DNA of 7,563 nt, taken from JBHJGU01 sp050331475. Its GTDB lineage: Bacteria; Pseudomonadota; Alphaproteobacteria; Caulobacterales; Maricaulaceae. Where the stretch lies: assembly GCA_050331475.1 (NCBI GenBank), contig JBHJGU010000042.1:1-7563 (forward strand), written 5' to 3'. The notes beneath the pieces were generated by a model. The model searched no databases. It had not been told where the DNA came from and saw only the letters and a program-made list of their open reading frames with translations. The translations under genes were made by a program, and so were the position numbers. Numbering within the stretch: position 1 is the stretch's first letter; each line of letters starts with the position of its first letter. This document shows, in pieces, positions 1 to 6,406 of this stretch.

Positions 1-797
1 GTTTCGGTGTCCCCGGCCTTATTGACCAGGGTGGCGGTGACTGTGTCGGCGCCTTTCTGCAGACTTTTGACTTGAGCGCTCGTACGGATGCTCATGCCCT
101 GGGCCTTGAAGGCTTTTTCGGCGAAGGCGGAAATCTCGTCATCCTCCACCGGCACGATGCGGTCGAGCATCTCCACCACGGTCACCTCGGAGCCGAGCGT
201 TTTATAAAAGCTCGCAAATTCAATCCCGATCGCGCCTGAACCGATCACCAACAAGCGTTTCGGGTGAATGTCCGGAACCATGGCCTCTTTGTAGGTCCAG
301 ATCAGCTTACCGTCCGGTTCCAGGCCAGCTTGCGGGATGGTGCGCGCTCGGGCGCCGGTGGCGAGGATGACGTGTTGCGCGGTGTAGCGGGTTTCCGAGC
401 CCGACGGGTCGGAGACGATGACCGCGGGCGCGGGGTCGGCTTTTTCCAGCCGCGCCGTTCCGTCGAGCACAGTGATCTTGTTCTTCTTCATCAAGAAGCC
501 GACGCCGTCGGAGAGCTGCTTGGCGACTTTGCGCGAGCGGTTCACGACCTTGGCCACATCGAAGCTGATGTTCTCCGCGCTGAGCCCGAAGGCGTCGGCG
601 TGCTCCATGAGGTGGAACACTTCCGCGGAGCGCAACAGCGCCTTGGTGGGAATGCAGCCCCAGTTCAAGCAGATGCCGCCCAAATGCTCGCGCTCGACGA
701 CGGCGGTCTTATAGCCCAATTGGCTTGCCCGGATGGCGGCCACATAGCCCCCCGGGCCCGTGCCCACCACGATTACATCGAATTCGGTCTCGGCCAT
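1..797 (-). CDS. lpd: Dihydrolipoamide dehydrogenase (E3), N-terminal part, cut by window start
   Basis: This is the flavoprotein E3 of the 2-oxoacid dehydrogenase complexes, which reoxidises the dihydrolipoyl groups of E2 and passes electrons through FAD to NAD+ in the cytoplasm. I translated the minus strand by hand from the ATG at 797; 265 codons are present, of roughly 465 usual for the family. Visible features are the FAD-binding GTGPGG loop (residues 12-17), the redox-active disulfide region GGICLNWGCIPTK (C43 and C48), and the NAD-binding glycine motif GSGAIG (186-191). The C-terminal dimer domain with the catalytic His-Glu pair lies outside the window. The start is supported by a GGGGAGG ribosome site at 804-810, six bases upstream. 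The gene diverges from the glutathione S-transferase gene. Its proximity to pdhA/pdhB suggests it serves PDH, but E3 is often shared with the 2-oxoglutarate complex. Confidence 0.96.
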   Translation of the reverse strand, partial: MAETEFDVIVVGTGPGGYVAAIRASQLGYKTAVVEREHLGGICLNWGCIPTKALLRSAEVFHLMEHADAFGLSAENISFDVAKVVNRSRKVAKQLSDGVGFLMKKNKITVLDGTARLEKADPAPAVIVSDPSGSETRYTAQHVILATGARARTIPQAGLEPDGKLIWTYKEAMVPDIHPKRLLVIGSGAIGIEFASFYKTLGSEVTVVEMLDRIVPVEDDEISAFAEKAFKAQGMSIRTSAQVKSLQKGADTVTATLVNKAGDTE

Positions 798-948
798 TTT
801 TCGCCTCCCCCACAAACAAAGCTCGTTGCGCCCGGGCCGCGTTCGCTCAGCGGCGCAGCGACTGACCTAGCATGACAAGGCGCGTGCGTCGCGCGGCCGT
901 TTCGGCTAAGCCCTCATCGGTCAAATCCCGCATGAAGGAGCGCGATCC
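798..948. promoter_or_regulatory. Divergent intergenic region between lpd and the glutathione S-transferase gene
   Basis: These 151 bases separate two genes transcribed away from each other, so by position they must hold both promoters, unless either gene is transcribed from further away. Each gene has a good ribosome site at the region's edge (GGGGAGG on the minus strand at 804-810; AAGGAG on the plus strand at 935-940). I looked for a -35/-10 pair and for palindromic operators and saw no convincing match. Overlapping open frames crossing it look like shadows. The promoter role is inferred from gene orientation only. Confidence 0.45.
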
Positions 949-1584
949 ATGGCGGATGTCACCGTTTACGGCTTGCCGATTTCCAACTTTGTTTGGGCTG
1001 TTCGTATGGCGCTTGAAGAAAAAGGCGTCGCTTATGACCATGAGCCGACCCCTCCGGGCGACGAGGTCGCGAAGGGTTTGCACCCTTACGGCAAAATCCC
1101 CGCGCTCAAGCATGGCGACGTGGTGGTCTTCGAAACCGAAGCCATCGCGCGGTATGTGGATAAGGTGTTTGACGGACCCAAGCTGTTCCCCGAAGACCCG
1201 GTCATTGCGGCGCAATGCGACGGCTGGATCAGCGCCTTTAACACCGGGCTGGAGCCCGTGTGCATTCGCCGTTACGGCCTTGCTTACCTGTTCCCGAAGG
1301 GCGAAGACGGCAAGCCCGACCGCGCGGTGATCGACGCAGCCGTGGCGGAAATGCCCCGCTTTATCGACGCCGCAGATGCGGCGCTGGAAGACACCGGCTG
1401 GTTTGCGGGCGACGACATGAGCTTTGCCGACATTCTGATGACGCCGACGCTTTACTACATGCAGCGCTTCCCCGAGAGCGCGGACATGATCGGCATGAAG
1501 AAGAACCTCGTGCCCTTCCTGGAAAAAATGGCTAAGCGGGAGTCATTTGTGAAATCCGCCCCGCCCATGAGCCAACTGCCCTAG
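949..1584 (+). CDS. Glutathione S-transferase family protein
   Basis: A 211-residue cytosolic protein with the canonical glutathione S-transferase layout: an N-terminal thioredoxin-like domain (about 1-80) and an all-helical C-terminal domain (about 90-205). The family conjugates glutathione to electrophiles or uses it as a reductant; the substrate here is unknown. Visible signatures are the helix-1 segment starting at S12-N13, where Ser is a plausible catalytic residue as in theta/phi-like classes; the KIP motif with its cis-proline (P51), and E62-T63, which in the family contact glutathione; and the C-terminal N-capping box S158-F-A-D161. The ATG is preceded by AAGGAG at 935-940, eight bases away. 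The MFS transporter gene follows after 12 bases, so the two are probably co-transcribed, perhaps as conjugation plus export, but that pairing is inference. Exact class and substrate cannot be assigned. Confidence 0.93.
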   Translation: MADVTVYGLPISNFVWAVRMALEEKGVAYDHEPTPPGDEVAKGLHPYGKIPALKHGDVVVFETEAIARYVDKVFDGPKLFPEDPVIAAQCDGWISAFNTGLEPVCIRRYGLAYLFPKGEDGKPDRAVIDAAVAEMPRFIDAADAALEDTGWFAGDDMSFADILMTPTLYYMQRFPESADMIGMKKNLVPFLEKMAKRESFVKSAPPMSQLP

Positions 1585-1596
1585 TCGGGCGCGCCG

Positions 1597-2841
1597 ATGC
1601 GCGATCGCTTGGAGCCCGGCCATAGGCCAGGCGCGCTGCCCGGCAAGCCACAAGCGGTCGCGCTGATTGCGCTCGCCCAAGTTCTGGCGCTCGCGCTGTG
1701 GTTCGCCGCCACGGCGGTGGCGCCGGACCTGGTGGCGCAGAAGGGCTTAGAGCCCACGGATCTGTCCCGGCTGGCGCTCGCGGTGCAGCTCGGCTTCGTC
1801 GCCGGCAGCCTGTTGAGCGCGTTTCTGGGCCTTGCAGACCGGTTCGAGCCGCGGGCGCTGTTCGCTGCGGGCGCGCTTCTGGGTGCGCTGGCGAACGCCG
1901 TTTTCCTGGTTGTGGAGCCGGCGAGCGCCGCGGCGTTGGCGTCACGTGCGCTGGTGGGCGCGGCCATGGCGGCGGTTTACCCCGTGGGCATTAAGATGGC
2001 GGCGAGTTGGGCCAAGGGCGATGCCGGCCTCCTCGTCGGCCTGCTCGTGGGTGCGCTGACCTTGGGTTCGGCGGCGCCGCACGGCTTCGCCGCGTTTGGC
2101 GGGGTGGATTGGCGGCTGGGCGTCGGCGCGGCGAGCCTATGCGCGGTCTCAGCCGCAGGGGTGATCGCGTTTGCCAAACCCGGCCCGGGCTGGACCCAAG
2201 CGGGACGCTTCAAGCCCGTCATGGCGCTAGCGTTGGTCCGTTCGCCCGCGCCCCGGCTCGCCACGCTCGGCTATCTCGGTCACATGTGGGAGCTTTACGC
2301 CGGCTGGGCCTGGATCGGAGTTTGGTTCAGCATGAGCTTCTCAGCGCAAATTTTTGATTCCGCCATAGATTTCTGGGCGAAGCTCGCCACCTTTGGCGTC
2401 ATCGGCGTCGGCGCTTTGGGCTGTGTGGCTGCGGGCGGTTTGGCGGATCGGTTTGGCCGTACGGCGGTGACCATGGCCGCCATGGGGGTGAGCGGGCTGA
2501 TGTGCCTGGCCTTCGGGCTGGTCTATGGCGGCCCGGTGATCTGGGTGCTGCTGGTCGGCGCGATTTGGGGGGTGACCGTGATCGCCGACAGCGCCCAATT
2601 CTCCGCCGCTGTGGCGGAGCTGAGCCCCAAGGACCGGGTGGGCGCGTTTCTAACCCTGCAAACCGCTTTAGGCTTTGCGCTGACCGCTGTTTCGATCCGG
2701 CTGCTGCCGGTTTGGGCGGAGATGGTGGGCTGGCGGTGGGCGTTAGCCCCCTTAGCCATCGGCCCGGCCCTAGGCGTGCTCGCCATGGCTCGGCTGCGCG
2801 CCCGGCCGGAGGCGGTTCAGCTCGCCGGTGGGCGGCGTTAG
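1597..2841 (+). CDS. Major facilitator superfamily (MFS) transporter
   Basis: A 414-residue inner-membrane secondary transporter. Hydrophobic stretches are consistent with 12 helices in two halves: about 20-45, 60-80, 88-107, 111-135, 144-165 and 170-193, then a loop at 195-222, then 223-248, 262-283, 289-309, 313-333, 349-370 and 378-399. The MFS loop motif appears in both halves: GLADRFEPR after helix 2 (78-86) and GGLADRFGRT after helix 8 (280-289), the latter a good match to the classic G-x-x-x-D-R-x-G-R pattern. The substrate cannot be deduced; the general look is of the anion/small-acid or drug exporter branches. The start lies 12 bases after the glutathione S-transferase stop with no clear ribosome site, so translation may depend on coupling to the upstream gene. 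An alternative TTG at 1609 has no better site. The gene ends 21 bases from the convergent marC-like gene. Confidence 0.92.
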   Translation: MRDRLEPGHRPGALPGKPQAVALIALAQVLALALWFAATAVAPDLVAQKGLEPTDLSRLALAVQLGFVAGSLLSAFLGLADRFEPRALFAAGALLGALANAVFLVVEPASAAALASRALVGAAMAAVYPVGIKMAASWAKGDAGLLVGLLVGALTLGSAAPHGFAAFGGVDWRLGVGAASLCAVSAAGVIAFAKPGPGWTQAGRFKPVMALALVRSPAPRLATLGYLGHMWELYAGWAWIGVWFSMSFSAQIFDSAIDFWAKLATFGVIGVGALGCVAAGGLADRFGRTAVTMAAMGVSGLMCLAFGLVYGGPVIWVLLVGAIWGVTVIADSAQFSAAVAELSPKDRVGAFLTLQTALGFALTAVSIRLLPVWAEMVGWRWALAPLAIGPALGVLAMARLRARPEAVQLAGGRR

Positions 2842-2862
2842 GGTCGCGCCCGCGCCAACGGG

Positions 2863-3501
2863 TTAGCTGAAAAACGTGTTCTTCAAGCCGTCGAGCAAGA
2901 GTTGGGCGGATAAAGCGGCAAGGATCACCCCGAACACCCGGGTGATGGCGGCCGCGGCCGTGGGGCCGATCGCCTTCATCACCGTGCCGATATAGAAAAA
3001 CACCACAAAGCAGATCGCCAAATTCGAGATCAGCGCGCCGAGCACGACGCTTTGGGCCACCCAATCGGTGCGCGCTTCGGACATATAGAGCATGATTGAG
3101 GCGATGGCGCCGGGTCCGGCGATCATCGGGATCGCCATAGGAAACACTGACACGTCCTCGGGCTCGCGCTCCCCGGCGTGCTCCTCTTTAAAGGTCTCGA
3201 CCCGGTCTTCGCGCCGTTTGGTGCGGTTCTCGAACAGCATGTCGAGCGCGAGCAAGAACAACAGCACACCGCCCGCCGCGCGGAAGGAGTCAAGCGACAC
3301 CCCCATCCTTGAGAACAGCCACTCCCCGCCATAAGCGAAGCCGAGCAGGATTAATAAAGCGATGAGATTGGCCCGCACCGCCATGCGTCGACGCCACGCC
3401 ATGGAGCCGGTCTCGGTCATGGCCGCAAACACTGGCGCTACGCCGGGCGGGTCGATCACCACAAATAGGGTGACGAACACGGAAACGAACAAATCGAACA
3501 T
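2863..3501 (-). CDS. MarC family integral membrane protein
   Basis: A 212-residue, predicted six-helix inner-membrane protein of the MarC family (formerly UPF0056). Helices fall at about 4-27, 42-63, 70-90, 120-140, 150-172 and 183-207. Hallmarks visible are the N-terminal VIDPPGVAPVF (15-25), the second-half repeat FPMAIPMIAGPGAI (120-133), and the C-terminal RVFGVILAALSAQLLLDGL (188-206). A strongly charged loop (91-118) separates the halves, as is usual in the family. Despite its name, the Escherichia coli founder is not thought to cause multiple antibiotic resistance, and the family's function is unknown. The length is typical. The start is supported by an AGGGGGG-type ribosome site just upstream, about 3511-3517. 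It follows the small exported-protein gene by 59 bases on the same strand and converges with the MFS gene. Confidence 0.93.
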   Translation of the reverse strand: MFDLFVSVFVTLFVVIDPPGVAPVFAAMTETGSMAWRRRMAVRANLIALLILLGFAYGGEWLFSRMGVSLDSFRAAGGVLLFLLALDMLFENRTKRREDRVETFKEEHAGEREPEDVSVFPMAIPMIAGPGAIASIMLYMSEARTDWVAQSVVLGALISNLAICFVVFFYIGTVMKAIGPTAAAAITRVFGVILAALSAQLLLDGLKNTFFS

Positions 3502-3535
3502 GGCGAGCCCCCCTGAGGACCCGAGAAACGCGGTT

Positions 3536-3552
3536 CTTGCCCCGGGGTCAAG
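3536..3552. repeat. Imperfect palindrome between the exported-protein gene and marC-like gene
   Basis: CTTGCCCCGGGGTCAAG is a perfect inverted repeat of CTTGCCCC and GGGGCAAG apart from one extra T at 3548. It sits in the 59-base gap between the stop of the upstream gene and the start of the marC-like gene. As RNA on the minus strand it could form a six-pair bulged stem with a CCGG loop, but no run of U follows, so it is not a canonical terminator. An operator or an attenuating hairpin is possible; chance in GC-rich DNA is equally so. Confidence 0.4.
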
Positions 3553-3560
3553 CGCGCGGT

Positions 3561-3962
3561 TTAGCGACCGCCGAGGGCTTCGCGCACTTGGTCGTCATCG
3601 GCGAGAGCGATGGCGGGGCAATTAGCGATGTCGGTGAACTCCACCTGGCTGGTCGCGCTGGTGCGGAAGCTGACGGTGCGCACCTGGTCGAGCAAACCGC
3701 CCTCCACCAGGCCCTGACACGTCGCCCGGATCATCCAAGGCAGCCGGCCGTCATCGAGCAAGGTCCAACTCCCCTGCTCCACGCGCACCACCAGCTTCGG
3801 CCCGGTCAAGCGAACCGAGCTGGGCGGCACTTGCTCCAAAGTCGGCCAGTTGGCTGCTATTTGGTTGGCGCGCGCGGTGTCGAGCGCTGTTTGTACGGCG
3901 GTGACCGATCCTAAAGCGGCCAGGATGGACCCTGCGGCGGCGATAACCAGGCTGTTCAGCAT
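3561..3962 (-). CDS. Small hypothetical protein, probably exported or membrane-anchored
   Basis: I do not recognise this family. From the ATG at 3962 it is 133 residues: an Ala/Leu-rich hydrophobic N-terminus (about 5-25) resembling a signal peptide or anchor, then a mixed soluble region with two cysteines (C82 and C115) that could form a disulfide outside the cytoplasm. The start is chosen because a strong GGGAGGG site (3968-3974) lies five bases upstream. However, this start leaves no positive charge ahead of the hydrophobic segment. An in-frame ATG at 3986 would add MRRLGRVS and make a classical signal peptide n-region, but has a weak ribosome site. A still longer frame to 4031 is unlikely, being rich in Arg and Cys. 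It stands alone, 134 bases downstream of the GFA gene and 59 bases upstream of the marC-like gene. The two-cysteine, short secreted form suggests a periplasmic protein, but no function can be given. Confidence 0.75.
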   Translation of the reverse strand: MLNSLVIAAAGSILAALGSVTAVQTALDTARANQIAANWPTLEQVPPSSVRLTGPKLVVRVEQGSWTLLDDGRLPWMIRATCQGLVEGGLLDQVRTVSFRTSATSQVEFTDIANCPAIALADDDQVREALGGR

Positions 3963-3967
3963 AGATA

Positions 3968-3974
3968 CCCTCCC
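3968..3974 (-). promoter_or_regulatory. Ribosome binding site deciding the start of the small exported protein
   Basis: On the minus strand this reads GGGAGGG, five bases before the ATG at 3962. It is the best ribosome site in the region, and it argues against the longer in-frame starts at 3986 and 4031. The caveat is that the 3986 start would give a more typical, positively charged signal peptide. Confidence 0.6.
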
Positions 3975-4066
3975 AAGGCGACGCATGGGCCGCCAGTGAA
4001 AACATCGCCGTCGGTATCGAATACAATACAATGCGCGGGCGTGACGACATCGAGGTGATTTCGTGG

Positions 4067-4090
4067 CGGCGCTAAAACGCCGGTGACCGG
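4067..4090. repeat. Two small overlapping inverted repeats downstream of the GFA gene
   Basis: Just past the GFA stop (minus-strand sense) are CCGGTGACCGG (4080-4090), a near-perfect palindrome, and CGGCG-ctaaaa-CGCCG (4067-4082), a five-pair stem with a six-base loop. Together they could slow or partly stop transcription coming from the pdh side, but neither is followed by a U tract. A terminator role is only a positional guess. Confidence 0.3.
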
Positions 4091-4096
4091 ACCCGA

Positions 4097-4480
4097 TTAG
4101 GCTTTTGACAAAGACTTGAGGCTGGCGGCGTGGGCTTCCCAGTTTTGGCCGTCAAAACCCTCGACGCGAACGCCTAAGTCCCGCCAATTATCAAGGCATT
4201 TAAGATTGATCGACACCCCGTCGGGGTTCGAGCGGGGGATGTAAAAGGGCTTCACTCCGCAAATCGAACAAAAGGTATGCTGGGCGACGCCGGTGTTAAA
4301 GCGGTAGGTCGATAGCGTGTCCTCGCCCGCGATCAGCCGAAACCGCGATTTGGGCAGGATCAGACCGATAAACCCCGACTTTTCGCACACCGAACAATTA
4401 CACGCGTGCGCGACCGGATTGTCCGGCAGGTCGATCTCAAACCGGACCGCGCGGCAGTGGCAAGAGCCTGCGACGATCAT
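4097..4480 (-). CDS. GFA family (DUF636/CENP-V-like) zinc-binding protein
   Basis: A 127-residue protein of the GFA fold, named after glutathione-dependent formaldehyde-activating enzyme Gfa; most members have no proven activity. The zinc-ligand cysteines are all visible: G-SCHC near the N-terminus (C7 and C9), C27-N-C29-S-V-C32, and C71-S-I-C74-G. The following VKPFYIPRSNPDG stretch (76-88) is also characteristic. The length is normal for the family. The start ATG overlaps the stop of the upstream DUF805 gene in an ATGA arrangement (4477-4480), so the two are almost certainly co-translated. Glutathione binding is often assumed for this family, but no residue here proves it. The gene sits at the end of the pdh-linked run, before a 134-base gap. 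Confidence 0.92.
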   Translation of the reverse strand: MIVAGSCHCRAVRFEIDLPDNPVAHACNCSVCEKSGFIGLILPKSRFRLIAGEDTLSTYRFNTGVAQHTFCSICGVKPFYIPRSNPDGVSINLKCLDNWRDLGVRVEGFDGQNWEAHAASLKSLSKA

Positions 4481-4977
4481 GCGGAAGTCCCGTCGCCCAT
4501 CACGTCGTTATCGATCCGTGTCCGAACGCGCGCCAGAGGGTCCTCGCCAAACCGGTTCGGGCCTGGGTTCCCGCGTTTGAGTAAGAGCCATAGAAAAAGG
4601 CCCAAAAACAGAGCGAAACATCCGATGCCAGACCAAAAAATAAGGTCCTCGGTGAAATCGTCTGCGCTCTCATCGGCCATCGCAATCACGCTTCCCGCAA
4701 CCACCAACGCAGCGCAGAAGAGAAGCCACAGCCCGGACTGGCCGAGATCGTGAAAGCGCTTGATACTCACCGCGACGCTTGGCCACGCGGAGCCGAGGAG
4801 AACGAGTCCCTCCGCCGGCCCGGTGTCCCAAACCGTGTTGGTCAAACCGGATAACCGGTCAATTAGGATCGCCATCGCACTGGCCGCAAACTCGACGAGC
4901 GAAAAGACGATAAACGCCGCGCGAGACACCCGACCGCTGGGTGAGAACAGAAATGTCCAAATCGAGACGGACAGCAC
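4477..4977 (-). CDS. DUF805 family membrane protein
   Basis: A 166-residue inner-membrane protein of the DUF805 (YhaH-like) family, whose function is unknown. The three family signatures are present: FSPSGRVSR near the N-terminus (11-19), the central KRFHDLGQSGLWLL (73-86), and the C-terminal KRGNPGPNRFGEDP (134-147). Likely membrane segments are at about 20-39, 58-71, 83-100 and 113-133. The start is a GTG at 4977, one base after the pdhB stop (TAA-C-GTG), with no obvious ribosome site, so it is probably translated by ribosomes that finish pdhB. The position of the GR-x-SR motif about ten residues from the start agrees with the family. The gene ends in a 4-base overlap with the GFA gene. The second half (4561-4680) is about 50-52% GC by hand count, well below neighbouring genes. 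Confidence 0.9.
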   Translation of the reverse strand: MLSVSIWTFLFSPSGRVSRAAFIVFSLVEFAASAMAILIDRLSGLTNTVWDTGPAEGLVLLGSAWPSVAVSIKRFHDLGQSGLWLLFCAALVVAGSVIAMADESADDFTEDLIFWSGIGCFALFLGLFLWLLLKRGNPGPNRFGEDPLARVRTRIDNDVMGDGTSA

Positions 4978-4978
4978 G

Positions 4979-6355
4979 TTAGCGGACGTAACACACCCGC
5001 TTCACCGCTTCGACCACGTCCTTGATCTGGGGCAAGGACAGGGCTTCGAGGTTGGCCGCGTAAGGTAACGGCACGTCCTTTTGATGCACGCGCGCGGGCG
5101 GCGCATCCAAATCGTCGAACGCCTCATCGGTGACGGCGGCCGCGATCTCCGCGCCTACGCCCATAAACCGCCAGCCTTCCTCGACCGTGACCAGCCGGTT
5201 GGTCTTCTTCACGCTCGCCACCACGGTCGCGGTGTCGAGCGGACGCAAGGTGCGCAGGTCGATGACTTCGGCCTCAATCCCTTCGCCCGCGAGCTGTTCA
5301 GCCGCTTTGAGCGCGTGGCCCACCATGCGTGAGTGCGCGGTGATGGTCACGTCCGAGCCCTCACGGCGCACTTTGGCTTTGCCAATGGGGAGCACCCAAT
5401 CCTCAATGGCGGGCACCTCAAAGCTCTCGCCGTAAAGGATTTCGTGTTCGAGGAAGATCACCGGGTTCGGGTCCCGGATCGCGGCTTTCAAGAGGCCTTT
5501 GGCGTCCGCGGCGTCATAGGGCGCGATGACTTTGAGCCCGGGCACATGGGCGTACCAGCTCGAATAGTCTTGGGAGTGTTGCGCCCCCACTCGGGCGGCG
5601 GCGCCATTGGGACCCCGGAACACGATGGGACAGCCCATCTGACCACCCGACATATAAAGCGTCTTCGCCGCGGAATTGATTAGATGATCAATGGCTTGCA
5701 TGGCGAAGTTAAACGTCATGAACTCCACAATCGGCTTGAGCCCGCCAAAGGCCGCGCCCACGCCTAGCCCTGCAAAGCCGTGCTCGGTAATGGGCGTGTC
5801 CACCACCCGCCGCGCGCCAAACTCTTGAAGCAGGCCGCGGGTGACTTTGTAGGCGCCTTGGTACTCGGCCACCTCCTCGCCCATGACGAAGACGGTCTCG
5901 TCTCGGCGCATTTCCTCGGCCATAGCGTCGCGGAGTGCGTCGCGCACCGCTGTGGACACCATATCCGTGCCCGCGGGGATGTCAGGGTCAACAAGCTCTT
6001 CCGCCGTGTGGGGCTTGGGCGCGGGCGCGGCCTTGGTCGGCGCCGGCGGCGCATCGGCGGAGGCCGCGGTATGACCAGCGCCGTTCGCGGCCGGGGTGTC
6101 GGAGACCTCTTCTCCGTCTTCCGCAAGCACGGCGATCACCGCGTTCACTTTCACCCCTTCGGCGCCGGCGGGGACAACGATTTTGGCGAGCCGGCCTTCG
6201 TCGACCGCTTCCACCTCCATCGTGGCTTTATCGGTTTCGATCTCCGCAATAACGTCGCCCGAGGCGATGGCGTCGCCCTCTTTAACCAGCCATTTCGCGA
6301 GGGTGCCCTCCTCCATAGTGGGCGACAGCGCGGGCATCAGAATTTCAGTCGCCAT
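4979..6355 (-). CDS. pdhB: Pyruvate dehydrogenase E1 beta subunit with N-terminal lipoyl domain
   Basis: The beta subunit of the thiamine-diphosphate-dependent E1, which with PdhA decarboxylates pyruvate and acetylates the lipoyl group of E2. The 458-residue protein begins with a lipoyl domain (1-80) carrying the modification motif ETDKATMEVE, with lysine K43. A Pro/Ala-rich flexible linker (about 84-120) follows, then the E1 beta domains (about 123-458). The GEEVAEYQGAY segment (159-169) contains the glutamate that activates thiamine diphosphate; DTPITEHGFAG (186-196), EFMTFNFAMQAIDH (211-224) and AQHSQ (258-262) are typical E1 beta blocks. The lipoyl-E1beta fusion is known from alphaproteobacteria, so it is lineage-typical, not novel. 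The start has a GAGGAGA ribosome site at 6361-6367. The MAPEG gene lies 51 bases upstream, and the DUF805 gene starts one base after the stop. Confidence 0.97.
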   Translation of the reverse strand: MATEILMPALSPTMEEGTLAKWLVKEGDAIASGDVIAEIETDKATMEVEAVDEGRLAKIVVPAGAEGVKVNAVIAVLAEDGEEVSDTPAANGAGHTAASADAPPAPTKAAPAPKPHTAEELVDPDIPAGTDMVSTAVRDALRDAMAEEMRRDETVFVMGEEVAEYQGAYKVTRGLLQEFGARRVVDTPITEHGFAGLGVGAAFGGLKPIVEFMTFNFAMQAIDHLINSAAKTLYMSGGQMGCPIVFRGPNGAAARVGAQHSQDYSSWYAHVPGLKVIAPYDAADAKGLLKAAIRDPNPVIFLEHEILYGESFEVPAIEDWVLPIGKAKVRREGSDVTITAHSRMVGHALKAAEQLAGEGIEAEVIDLRTLRPLDTATVVASVKKTNRLVTVEEGWRFMGVGAEIAAAVTDEAFDDLDAPPARVHQKDVPLPYAANLEALSLPQIKDVVEAVKRVCYVR

Positions 6356-6406
6356 GTCGATCTCCTCGGGCCGCAGCGCCGGTGTCCAAGAGTCCTAGCC
6401 GGTCGT

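Noticed and set aside
264..875. A 203-codon plus-strand open frame over lpd
   Set aside because: It is antisense to lpd, whose frame shows all expected motifs; the product has no recognisable domain.
2830..2862. A possible bidirectional terminator between the convergent MFS and marC-like genes
   Set aside because: Only a five-pair GGGCG/CGCCC stem with a 12-base loop (2830-2851) is visible, with no U tract on either strand. Termination must occur nearby, but it is not recognisable as an intrinsic terminator.
2399..3064. A 221-codon minus-strand open frame across the MFS gene end and the marC-like gene
   Set aside because: It overlaps two well-supported genes in other frames and its product is Arg/Pro-rich low-complexity sequence typical of a shadow frame.
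3998..4031. A promoter for the small exported-protein gene using TTGTAT (minus strand, in the AATAC repeat at 4020-4032)
   Set aside because: At 17-base spacing the -10 positions read GTTTTC or GCGATG, which are poor matches; the AATAC run is only 2.6 copies and is likely chance.
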